Shown here: positions 12,340-25,000 of the stretch, one piece after another | Layout: the number at the start of each line of letters is the position of its first letter | Numbering within the stretch: position 1 is the stretch's first letter | The notes under the pieces: generated by a model | What the model was told of the DNA's origin: nothing | What the model saw: only the letters and a program-made list of their open reading frames with translations | The model's database searches: none | Assembly: GCF_008831285.2 (NCBI RefSeq) | Contig: NC_045139.1 | Location: 30,237,206 to 30,301,205, forward strand | From: Nymphaea colorata | Taxonomy: Eukaryota; Streptophyta; Magnoliopsida; Nymphaeales; Nymphaeaceae | Length of the DNA: 64,000 bases | Direction of reading: 5' to 3' | Translations under genes and position numbers: made by a program

Positions 12340-15300
12340 TGAAGCAGCTGTGCTCTCGGTAGCTTAATTAGCAGTAAGATGATAATTTTAAATTTTTATA
12401 CTTATATCTAACATGATCAAAACTCGAAAGTTTCCCTACAATGCGAAGTTTTTGTGACTTCTTCGTAAAGTTCATGTATCTTAAGTAATTGTAAGAGAAC
12501 ATTCCCGTAGTACAAAATTAAATGACCATTTGGCATTATCTCTCTCTCTCTCTCTCTACACTGAAAGCCATCTGCAGCGCAGAAGTACTTTGTGGGTTCT
12601 CTTTTATGTAGTCAAGCAAGTGGATGACACTCGCTTGTGTCTAAATCAAACCTCCACTGTGATAGTTAATTCAATTTTTATAGCTAACCCTACCACCTTT
12701 ATTTTGAAATTTAAGAAGAGAGAGAGAGAGTGATACAGAGCTAGATTGCTCACCAGGTATGAACAAAGGAATTGGCGATGTCCTTGTAGCTAACAACTGA
12801 TATCAAATCAAATCGGTTGGTGTGACGTGCTTGTCTTTTCACATAGGCCACTGACTTCATATGTTCGGTGAACTTGTGGACATAAAAATATTGCCCTCAC
12901 ACTTATTCAGCCCTTACCAAATTGAACTTAACTGAAGTAATTGATGTCAGATGCAGACACGGAGTTCGATCTTATTTTAAAAAACTGAATTTAGATTTCA
13001 CAAGCATACACAGCTCAGATCTGGATTTAGTTGCCAAACAATGTACCAATTCCAAATCCGATCGGTACCAGATTGAGATTTATTTGCCAGATTCAACTAA
13101 TAAAATCCATTTGCATCCTTAGTAGCCTCCTCCAATGGATCTTTTGAGAACTTACTCATTCTCTTTGTGATTATACTATAATTGTAGCTCTGCACCAATG
13201 ACTTGCCTTCCATTTGATGCAGTGGGTTGGACTTTAGCTGTTAGAATCGCAGGCTAAAGTTCAAATTTCATCACTTTCCACGCAAAATAGTTGAAAATAA
13301 TTGAAAATGGCACCTGACTCTTTATCACATATAGATCGCTCTCCATCAATTTGATTCAGCTCCATTCCATTCAATTGTCTTGACATCATTCGGCTGCCAC
13401 CAAGTTGAAAGAATACCATGAGTTCAAAATTCTTCGACGGTGGTTCCAATGTCAGCTATACTTCTGAACAGCGGAGTTAACTCTCTGCCAAGAATCAAGT
13501 GGCGGACTAAGCAGATAAGAGAAGGAAGACGAAAGGAAGACAAAGATCAAGATCTGTCTTCTACTGACCTGTGCTTAAGAATGAGTGAGCAAATAATTCC
13601 AGAATACCCAACGTGGATGATGTGGTGAGAGAAAAGGTCGTGGAAATGATGCATGGAGACACAAAGGAAATCTGTCAAGTTCTGGGACCTGATCATCTGG
13701 ATATGCATCCACATTCATTTGGACCAGAGCAACACGGTAAGAAGCCAAAATTTGCAGAGATTTTGACCTGACTTACGAATCTTGTTCTGGAGAAGATCTC
13801 AGTCAGTGAGAATCTCATAGTCTTCTAAACTTTTTTTGGTTTAGCGTGAAAAATAATTAATCAGATTCGTATCTCTACCAAATACAGCATCATAAACATA
13901 TCTATCAATTGAAATTGATGGTTCTTTTCCGAAAATTATCTTGTGCCTCTGCATTATATCGGCCTTCGGGATCTCTTGATAAAATTGTTATATTCTTTTC
14001 TAAAGCATTCTTGTGTCTGATAAACTATACATGTTTCTCGACTCGAAGGATTATGGCGCTCATAATAAAATATTTTGCAGAACAAAGCTCGTTACTGAAA
14101 CCAAACTTAATTACCAAGTGGGCCTTTGATGGCACCAATTACTTCTTTAATAGAAATTATAACACTGTTGAAGTTATTCTGAGAAAAAGGAAGTCTGTGC
14201 TCAGATCTCCAACTGGAATTCTGAAAAAGTCCTACAACAGATTATAAAACAGAACTTTTCTTGAAACTTTTTTGCAGTATTTGACGGCTTTAAACACCGG
14301 CCTTCGAATTATTGGCAACAAAAAGTATAGCAGAGAAATTTCAAGCGCCTACAGAGTGACCCAGAAGATACTAGAATGAATTGTTGCATTCTTGGTTCGC
14401 CGGTATCCACACAACGATCAGGATCTTCTTCGATGCAGATCCAAACATCACAAGAAGACATGTTTTAAAAAGCTTACGTCTTCGTCACCCATCTTGCCAA
14501 GTGGGGCAGCAAGAGAACAAACTCGGCTGAATCACACCACATCTGGTAGGTAGCAAATCTTGCAAGTTGCAGCTCCCACCTAAACCCCTGTTTGGGAATA
14601 GGAGAAGGGTTCGGATAGGAAGATGAATGTTAATAATCAACAGCAAAATAAAAGTCAGCCGATCTGTGCAAAAGTGAGGTATCGTTCTTGGGAATTGAAG
14701 TTCTTTTTCTTGATGGCTAACTCCTCCCCACTAGCTTTCTGCTGCCAAAAGGAGCTTTCTCTTGTCTGCTAATCGCACATAGTATTTTAACAGTCAGTCC
14801 CAGTTTTTTTTTTTCCTCCATAATGTAAAGTTTGTTGATACTTTCTCTTCCGAAAATTTGATGGGGGTATCCGCCATTTTACCTTCTCTGGTGTTTGGTT
14901 ACAGTAATATATGCATACACTTGTATGTGGTTCTAGGGGTGAAACTTCGAAAATGTTCAAACTAGGTGCGCATTTGCTGAGGCCAATGTTCGCTTTGTAT
15001 CTTGAAAAGAAGGTGAAGATATTTTTCTTTATAATAGTTGTTGTTTTTTCATCCGGCCTTTTGAGCTAAAAATAAGTAGGAAGGCATACATGGTGAAACT
15101 CTTTCTTCATGAAAAAGTCGCTCCTTAGAAGTATATTCGGAGAAAGTTTCACTGCCTCTTTTAATATCTCGTTTTAAGTTTTAAAATGACAACACCATTT
15201 GAAAGTTTAATGTGCAATTAACATGACATTAGAAGGGGAGGAGATAGAGAAAGAGAGAGGTGCGAGACATTTATATGCTAGATGGACAAAAAACAATCCC

Positions 15301-18300
15301 AGCCTTTGATTTTTTTCACATCAGCCTAGAGATGATGAACCACTGAGATTGTTCTTTATCTGTATACCTTGTAAGTATCTAGCGCCTATATATATATATA
15401 GACAAAGAGAGAGAGAGAGAGAGAAAGAGCAGAATAGTACATTAAGTAAGCTGTAAGTAATATATTATCTTGCCGTAACTAAAATGGAAGTTGGTACTGA
15501 CATATTTGAAAGGATATTATCAAAGACCCAGGATGGCCCCAACTTCAATGCATTGGTATTAACTATTAAAAACTGTTCAAGGTTTGGTAGAAGCCTGTAT
15601 AGGAAAGTAGCACAGAAACATCATATAAGGTAGCCGCCTCAATGTAGGCATTAAGTGTCATACCCTCCCATCCAGAACTTCTTAGGACCTGATAATTATC
15701 TAGAGTACCTGACATGGGATTATGATATTGGATCAAGTCTTAGATGCTGGAGTTCTAGTCATTTACCTTACCTGGACAAGCACAGCTCTATAGTCTATTC
15801 TTGGCCTGGACATATGTACCAATATCACTGCAGAATAATTCAAATTTTCACATCCTTTTGCGTTGGACTCCATCTGGGGACATGCTTATTCATGTCCAGT
15901 AAAACAACTGTGCACGTGCATGTGCACTTTATGTGTGTACGATGTGTGTGTGCGAGAAAGAGAGAGAGAGAGAGATTCAGTTTTCCAGACTTTCTTCCTG
16001 ATTATGAGATACTGTGAATCTCACAAGTATTTTAATCTCATCTGGCAGCTGAAGATCAGTAAGTTCACGAAGTTGATATAGTTTCATTGAGTTTGGAACT
16101 CATCTGTAGTAAAACATGGGAGTAGTCCTCGATTAGACTGGAGTTTCACCGCCCAAATTCCTGCCAATATACAATAACTTGACGGGAGCTTTCTTTCCCC
16201 GAACTTGAAAAGAAGCAATAGAAAACAAAGTAATTGACAGTACTATAAATTACAGTAAAGCTAAAGAAGATGCCTTCAATTAATCATCTGCCTTTACTGT
16301 GGCTTTTCATTGAATATACCAGTCAATCTGAATGAGCGTAATTCAACACAGAAATAGTGACTCATTGTTTCTGCATGTGAAAGGAGGAGGAAATTGGCGT
16401 ATCTAACACTGGAGAGAAGGAGAAGTCTGCAGTTGCAGTTCGGAATCGTATTGTTTTCTCTTCATTTTCTCTCGGGCTGAGTCAGACACCCTTGAACATT
16501 ACGAGTTGTCCATTTGAGCAATCAAGAAGGCCTTCCTTCAATTTCCTTATCTTCTCGTAACTTCAAAAGAAAAGGTACAACTTTTTCGTAATTGTTTGAT
16601 CAAGGGTACACTTCCCGAAAAACTGTCAATTTTTTTTTTTGTTTGTCAAATTAAGAAAAGTTTACTGCATGGTCTTATTTGACAGGTTCAATGAAAGTAT
16701 GTGTTATTAAAAAAAATACCACAAAGATGGCCTCCTTTTACAATTATAAGTACCAAAAGTAAGCCGGAAAATAAAAACTTTATTGCTTTCTTATTCCCGT
16801 CCCAAAAATATTATAAAAAATCAGAACATCGAAAACTGAAAATCCCTTTACAATGTGTGTTTTCTTTCTATTTCAAAACTAAAATATCATCCTGTGGAGA
16901 TCAAAAGAAACTATCATCCGATTCAGTGGGCCTTGGTTAGGTGGGATTGGTGCAGAAAATTCGACCAACCTAAGCATGGAAAATCTCATGAGTGAACTAA
17001 ATGATTCAAACACAGAGCCTATTATCCCTGCCATCAATCGCAGTGCATTTGTTGCGAATGCAGCTTGGTATGGAACCCTTGACCACTTCCAGCAGGAAGT
17101 TCTGAAAACGAACTGCTCTCCTCTGTCATATGCTGCTCTTTTTGGTAGTCATTATCGAATCCCCATCATTCCTCATAATCCTCTTCTGGTGGATTACATC
17201 TCAAGGTTCTACTGAAGATTGATGAGCTCAATTACATCATTCTGTTTCCTTCTTGTAGTCAATGTGTTTTGAATGATCTTTTCTAACTGTTGGTATACCA
17301 TATGCCTAATTTGGATATGACTTGATCTTATGTTATGGTAATGGATGAGTCTTAGCCTTCTCATTGTTGGGTACTGTGTAAGTGAAAGCAAAACACAAAG
17401 TATATTCATTTTTTTCAGATCTTTTCTTTTGCTAAAAGAGCTTACATTTTCTAGTCTTGTTTCACCTACTGTAATCTTTTCAGGCTAAAAAAGTGGGAAG
17501 TGACATCTTAATTTAGGAAAAGGAGCTGTCCCTTTACTTTCTCTTTTTCTAAATGTGAGTGGGCCATTGGCAGGAGCATGTACCGCCTCACACTTTTTAA
17601 GTGACCTAGCTTTAGTTTCTTGTTTTTGCCTTTATGTCCCTCTTTATTGCTTTTCTGCTTTTAGGGTTTTTGCTTGTCCAAGTCTTTAAGACAGTTCATG
17701 CACTCTTTGTTTTATTCCTTGGACTTTTTCTCGCGTGGTAGAGGCATAGATACACTTCACACAAGATTTGAGGATATTCTTTAGGAGCTAAGCCTTCGAT
17801 TCTTTTGACTTAGAGATATTATGCGCTGGTTAATCGTAGTGAGCTAATCCAGGCCTTTCATATACTACTGCTCAGCGTTGGAAAAATCAGAAATTGAGTT
17901 CAATCAGTCAGCCGATTGCCAGTTCCCGGAATCACCAATGAGTAGAAAACCAATTTTATTATATTTATTTTGAAAAGAAAATAATGGAAATATATATAAA
18001 ATATGAAAACAGAAAATTTTAAAATTCTTTGAAATGATAAAAGATAAATAATCATATGACATATGCCTTCCTTATATGAGCTGGTGAACCGAATCGATTT
18101 GCCACTGATTTGGTCAGATTGAATGATTCGGCCTAATTTTACATTACTTTTTACTACTATGGTGTGTGGCATGATTTGTATATTTAAAAAAGTAAATCAT
18201 TTATCGAAGATGGCAGTAGTTGGATGGAACATTCAGACACCATTAGTTTCTTGATTGAGTAATTAGTTGCCTCGAATATGTCTGCTTAATGGGCCAGGAT

Positions 18301-18926
18301 CAAGCAAAATCAAAATCTCTTTCTGAGCATTCTCAAGGCACCAATGGAGCTACCCAGAAGACGAACAAAAGGAAACAGATGGAGGAGGAAAACCAAGTGA
18401 CCTAAGGGTTGCAGGCTTTATGTCACGTTAAGCCAGCTGATCAAGGAACCAATAGAAACAATTTCACAGGCAGAAAAAGTGCAAATATTCCCACTAGAGC
18501 GACCATGAAAAGGGAACACAGTTCTTCTATCAAGAGAAAAATAAAAAAACTATCAAAGAATTTGTTTGGATGTGCTGAGTTATAAAAAGAACCAAAGTAG
18601 CCCTTGTGCATTAGGGATAAGAAGTTGGGTTACAGTTTTCGCTCTTTTTTTGGGTCGTAGAATGAAATACTCCTCCTGCTCCCCCACCCACCCTTCTATC
18701 TTCTTATGTTGGGTTTCTTTATCCTGATTTGTAAATGTTGGATAAAAAGGAGAAAAAAAGTTATTTTCGAAAGACAGCCGGTTGAAAAACAAGGAGCTTG
18801 GAGTACCAAATAAAAGTGGCAATTTTATTTAATAAGAGCTAGCTATCTCTTTTTGTAGAGAAACAAGAGAGAGTAAATGAACAGACATCTCCTCTTAGAT
18901 ACCGCGGTCTTATGGTTTGCAGCATT
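12340..18926. other. Intergenic DNA upstream of PDLP, no gene recognised
   Basis: The stretch is AT-rich with short GA/CT runs (12540-12560, 15409-15430, 15957-15975). Scattered open pieces, such as the one at about 13612-13770 on the plus strand containing NVDDVVREKVVEMMHGDTKE, look weakly protein-like, but none can be built into a gene. The stretch at 13000-13110 resembles other worn repeats in the window. One orphan frame at 16976-17215 is listed separately. Confidence 0.45.
16976..17215 (+). other. Orphan 79-codon open frame, possible gene remnant
   Basis: The frame runs from an ATG to TGA and reads like real protein in its second half (RSAFVANAAWYGTLDHF, then RIPIIPHNPLLVDYISRFY). I do not recognise it. 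No signal peptide, membrane span or metal motif is apparent, and no splice partner exon was found on either side. It may be a small gene, the last exon of a lost gene, or a captured piece. Confidence 0.3.
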
Positions 18927-19230
18927 GTCACAAATATCGTTATTGAGAAAATCTCGGTTAGGTTTTTCTTGGGCATTTTTCGTCGAAGTTGTTCTTCTCG
19001 GGAAAACAGAGACAATTTTAAAAACTTTAAAAATTAATAAAATCTAAAAATCTTCAAAAAGTTCAACAATTTTAAAAATAATAAGATCTCAGGAACGATC
19101 GAGATAAAATCATGAAGTTTTCATTTTTGGAAGGACTTTCCAAAACTTGTGACTTTTTGCGATTTTTTTGTGTCATTTGTTTTTCAAGGAAATATCGCGA
19201 CATTTTCAAAAATCTTGTTATATTTGTGAC
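18927..19230. mobile_element. GTCACAAATA-ended non-autonomous DNA element, copy 1
   Basis: The left end is GTCACAAATATCGTTATTG and the right end is TTATATTTGTGAC, so the ends are inverted repeats. The inside is AT-rich with phrases such as CTTGGGCATTTTTCGTCGAAG that recur in the copies at 23.2 kb and 29.8 kb. No transposase frame is present. The target-site duplication is not evident, so the superfamily stays open. Confidence 0.6.
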
Positions 19231-22027
19231 AGTTGGTGAAGAGAATATTTATTAGCAAAACCCAGAAAATTTTAAAATCTGTCACAGAAAACAGATAGAA
19301 AATCTCAATTATAACGAGATGCCTTCAATGCAGTGTGTACCCACACCAAAATCAGAGAATTTTCCGGTATCCAGCTTTTCGGTAACTGACAAACAAGTTA
19401 AAACACAGATTCTTAAAGGCGGTGCTCAAGATATGTTCATTTTTTAAATGTGAGCACACAAAATCCACAAGCCTAGAAGGCCTTCATCCACCTGATACTA
19501 ACTTACTACCAACGTTCTCTCTTTTTTCACCAGACCAAAGCAGTGAGGGAACTTCTATATGGCTACCAAGAGAGGGATGGTATCATATATGAAGTCCCGA
19601 TAAGATCGATTCATTAGAAAGAATCTATTAACTGTTCAATAGATTTATTGTCTATGTACTCATAGGTGCTATATTAGATTCTGACCAGACCTTGGATCAA
19701 TCTTATCTCCATGATTTTGTTGCTAGAAAGTACCACCATTTTGGGTTCTGAAACTCCACATAACTAGCTAGGCCATATAAATATATTCCTTTATGCTGAT
19801 ATATCCAAGAGGACTTAGTAATTTCTATAGGCAGAAAAATAAAAATAAACTGTATGTGCCCAAAACACAAATAGAATAACTTTGTCATGAATTGAATAGA
19901 TCTGCCAAGGAAGTTAATTAATTTTATCTTTTCCAAGAGCAAATGGCGTGTCTAACAGCAATGACATGTGAGTATAGCTATCTCTTAGTCAATAATTTTC
20001 GTATAGCATGTGATTGTGGGATCACAGCCTTTGATGCCATTGTCTTATGCATAGTGTAAGGACCATTAATCAACATTATTCAATAGGCAGTAGCAACTGT
20101 GAATGGGATTAACCAGAAGCGCGTCGCCTTCATCATGTCTCATGCAATTTATTGGAGTTTGTCACTTATGTCCACTCCCCAGATGATGCGATGCGTCATG
20201 GAGGGCAATGTAGTGTTGGGCATGAAGCAATCCATGGATGATGATGCATGAGGTGACAGTGCTTTCCCCAACTCTGGCTATCATTTCTTGCAATATCTTG
20301 GTCAGCTTGTCACTGTTTATGTATGCCACAAACTCTGTAACCAATCTGTTCTTGACGCTTGTTCCAATGCCTTAAAGACTGGCCAACCTTTTCTCTGTTC
20401 ACCGTGGAATTGGGGAAAACGATCAGTTTCTATGCTTCAAATCACAAGAAACCATTTTCAAACGTATATCTAGTTGTGTAATATACATAATCAATTATGT
20501 TATAAAGTAAAAATCGAAACTTCGAATCGTTTCAGATTTCTCATCTTTTTATTTCAAGATTCAACAGGTCCTAGTGATATTTCTTACATCGAGTTGAACC
20601 TCGATCAGATACACTGACAGCGAAGGTCTTTAGCTACAAGACGGTCTCCTTTTGTGTTAGGCTTGAACACTCAATTTTCAGTTACGCAGTAACTCAAACG
20701 TTTTCTCCAAATGCGACTTCAAAGATGGATGAAAAATGCTTTAATATATAGAAACAGAAAAATGATGAGAACCTAATATCTAAAACAAATTTTATAAGCC
20801 AAGAAAAAATAAATGTTCATTAATATTCTTATAAAATTTAGTATAAGCAGAAATAGGCAAAGTGGCCAGACAGCCTGAGTGGCGTATGTAAGGAGATGTA
20901 TGAATGGTAACATAATGGGTTGAAGAATCAAAGGCAAAAGTGATAAGCTTTGGGGATTTTGTGCGCCAGCAAAGGCAGGATAAAAAGTGAATGTTATCCA
21001 TGGGAGAAAAAGTTGACATTCGACTTCTTTGAGTAAGAGATTTTAAGTCCACACGTATTTGACCTCAAGCGCCAGCCACAGGAGACATCACCATATTTTC
21101 TTAGCAAGGCTAGATGCACGACTAAAAGTGGTGACCTTATGAGGCATTTGGTGGGCGCGTTTGGTAACAGGGACACTCTGTTCCCTTCAACAGGTTCATG
21201 GAACACTGCGATGAAGGACAGATTCATGGAATTGTTACCAAACGCCCTCACAGTATCGTCGAATTCCAGCACCATGTTCAGTCCCTTTCCGCGTTGATCC
21301 CTCATTGACCTCCTTGGGAATGCTTATTTTTACTCGGCCAAAAGAAAGCATATACATTTGCAGATTCACATTCATAGTCATAATTTTCTCCCCATCTTCT
21401 TTGACAGGAATAATGAGAACACATTACTACCACTGGCCTCAGAACCTTTATTGAAGATAAAGCAAACCTTCAGGAAGCGAAAAAGGAAAAAAGATTTGCT
21501 CGTATCTATGACTTGATCACACTGGGACCCAATGCAACTACGAGCTAGCCTTTGGCCCACAACCGCCCACGCATTTAGGACCATGCATAATGGTTCATGA
21601 CCCTATATTCTCTTCACCGTAAAGGACACGGTCACGGAACAGGAGTTCGGGTGCGACTCGCTTTGTTCTTTTGGAAACAAAGACGCAAGAACACAAATTT
21701 CTTTTATTTTTATCAATAAAAAGCAATTAATAAACTAATATTTAAAGAAGTAACAAATAATGTTAATCTAGGTGTCTGTACACATGGGCGTGTCCACCTG
21801 TGCCACACTGCCAAAAAAGGAGTCCCGATGGCATCCGAACAAAATTCTGGACCCATTCCAACTAGCAACTGATTCATATTCAAGAAGAAACAAACAAGCA
21901 TCCTGCGTCATGAGATTCAAAAGGAGTTTAAATTGAAGGGACAATATTCCTATACTCACAAAGAGGTTAAATATAATGGATATAAAATTGGTTAGATCAT
22001 CCAAGGGGAAAATCTCATGGGATATAT
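19231..22027. other. Intergenic DNA 3' of the DnaJ gene, no gene recognised
   Basis: No gene can be supported. An open minus-strand frame at 20162-20344 has protein-like wording (DKLTKILQEMIARVGESTV) but no gene structure around it. A small transposon at 21153-21247 is listed separately. Confidence 0.45.
21153..21247. mobile_element. Candidate MITE of the GGGYGTTTGG family, copy 2
   Basis: The ends are GGGCGCGTTTGGTAACA and, reverse complemented, GGGCGTTTGGTAACA, nearly perfect inverted repeats around a 95-base element. The core contains GTTCATGGAACACTG, shared with the copy at 35.2 kb. A second GAGGCATTTGGT just outside the left end may be part of an older nested end. Confidence 0.6.
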
Positions 22028-25000
22028 TTATTCTCTGCCTATTGGCAAAAACTGAATGAGTGGTATTTTTGTTCTCAATTTAGGACTGAAAGGATTCCAT
22101 CGCCGTATTCTACAGGAAAGACTCCTTAACATTGACAAACTAATACATGTTATAATAAAAATGATAGAAATAGGGTTATATCGGTAGATTTTGAGGGGAT
22201 GATGTACAAGAGTCCCAGACGCATGCACACTCAATGATGCAAACTTCGTCCCACTCTGCTTCTTCCTGTAAAAACACCAGCAAATCAGATCTTTCATCTA
22301 CTCTACAAGAATGAATAAATAGATAAATAAGAGAATGAAACAAGAGAATAACGTTACATTTGCAATAACGTTGTATTTGCATCCAAGGTGCTTGTTTCAA
22401 TAAATATGGTGAATCTATTGCCAGAAAAATGACAGATGAAAACATGTTGTGGGTAATCAGGCTCACAAGTGCACTGCATTACAAATGTATGTGATGACCA
22501 AGGAGACTTTGACTGTTTGCCCAAAAGCATTGAACATATTGTGAATCTAAAAGCTAAGTTGCTTGCAGCATAAAACTATGCAAACGACTGCATGTTCAAT
22601 AAGCCAGTGAATAGGAGGTAGTAGGGTGATACTTTCCAAAAGAAAAAGTAACTAGGAGATCCTAGGCAATGCACAACCTTATGTGCACATTTCTTCTTCG
22701 CAAAAGCATGTGCACACACAGCGCCACTCCACATGAGCAAAGCCAAGTCGAACATCCTCCACCCAAGCCCAATTAGTTTAAGGTAAAATAGCTGCTTGTG
22801 CCTCCACTTATCTACAAGACCTAGTCAGAAATAAGTCCAATACAATTATACAAGCCAAGCCAGGCCAAGTAAAGAGCTGCTTGGTTCAACTCCAGGACCT
22901 ACTCACCCACAAAGGATATGTATAATCCAAATAAATAAGCCTAAAGACTTTCATCAAGAGACTTCCATTATGTTACTGCAATTAAAAGATTGCTTTGTTT
23001 TGTCAATCTAATTTGCACATCTTAAGTATTCAACAGCATCATGCAGCTCAACCAACAACTCATTTCTGCAAAATGCAATTTGCCACACCTTTTCGCACAA
23101 TTGTTTCCTGGTGTAGTGAGCTTTAGGAGTTAAAAATCATTTATCATGCCAATAATTGCCAGCCAAAATTTCTACTGTTCTACACAGTCCAAGTTATATA
23201 ATATGAAAATGGCATTTGCTTAAAAGTTAAAACCAATATCATAGATATCAATATCGGCCAGGTTTTTCTCAGGTATTTTTCAGCAAAAGTTGTTTTTCTT
23301 GGGAAAATTTTGAGAAAAATCTAGACAAATTTTAAAAAAATAATAAATTCTAAATATTAGAAAAAGATAGAATAAATGAGAAACTAATAATTGCAAAAAA
23401 AGCAAAAATAAAACTCAACCAGAAATCGTGAAAAATTGCATGGTGAGATTTTCAAAATCTCACGAGATTTTCCTATATTTTTATTTTACTTGTTTTTCTC
23501 ACAAATATCCCAAAATTTTTGAAATCTCATATCTGTGACAGTGCTTAAAACAAGACATTCAAGAGAAAGATTCTCTCAGAATTTTCTAGAAATTAGTAGC
23601 ATACCTGAGAAATGTCATGAAGGAATGCCACATAGAATTTATCCGTCTAAAGTTTTCCATGCCCGTGGGTCTTCGTGTAGCTCGCTTATATCCATCTTTA
23701 CCTATGAATAGACATAGATGAATAAGTAACAACAAAGAAATAAATAAATAAATACATAAAGTAATGCATATATACCATATGTACAAGATGATGTAAGTGA
23801 AGCCAATTGTTGCACAAGATCAAGCTCTAAACCACTGCACCAAATATTAAACAAGAAGTTACGTGTGTACCAATATGAGGACAGATTCCAGACCACTATA
23901 AGCACAATATGAAGAGAAATTCAGAAGGTTTTGTCGCTCAGTAACAAAGAGTTTGAAAGGCATTATCCTTTCCCAAGTCAAAATCTTTTTCCAAGGCTTT
24001 TTCCCAAGGCAGTAGTCATATAACTAAAGCTAGTAAAAAAACATATGTTGTTCGTATCAATGGGATTAAGGATGTCATTCTCAAAGTAAATCCTTTGGCT
24101 CCCTTAAGATGAAGATGGTGTCTACTAGCCTAACAGAACAGGATATTGGAACAAGGAGTAAGGGCGGATTAAGGAAATCGTTTTAATGGCATGAATTTCT
24201 AACTCCAAAAAGTCGGATGACAAGTCCAGCATCCACCTACTTACAATGCCAAAGAAGAAACTTTCCAAATTAGGTTTGCATTAAAGTATCAGGACATGAA
24301 TAAATAACCAAGATAAGACATACAGTAACAGCCAGGATGGACCAAAAACTTATAAACCTCTCATGCAAAGGTACACATCACTAACAGATAACGATAACTA
24401 GAAAACCAAATTAACCTGATATTCTTTGGAATCCGAACATTCACTACAAAGTGGTGATCACCACGGATAGAGGGATTCTTGATGTCTGGAACACCAACAG
24501 AAGGAACCTTTATTGTCTCACCAGGCTGTGTTCCTGGTGGAATTTGAAGATCCCTAGAACCTTCAACAGTTTCCACCTGAAAATGGTCAGCACTTTAAGT
24601 TGTATCAACCATCTCTTTCAGATGTAACTAACTCAAACAAAAGTAGGTTTCCCAAAAAAAAAATCCTAATGCAATTCCACAGAAAAAACTGCACGTCAGA
24701 AATCTTAAACTATAAAATCATCTTTAGTTCATATGTCTGCCTAAGAGAATGATGAACAAGGAAGCAGATTATAAACTATGAAACCTGGGTGCGCCATTTT
24801 GGGCCTCGCACCCGCGTCGACGCGATGCGGGTGCGGGTGCACCCCCGGTGTGCACCCAAATGGGTCAAACAAGAGTCGGGTGCGGTCAAAGGCGAGTCAG
24901 TCTACTTTGGTCCAATTTCTAGGGTTTTTTTTTTTTTTAAGTTTTTAACAAAGTCGATTCATCCCTCTTCTTCGAGCTTTCCCTCTTTGTCCCTTCTTCT

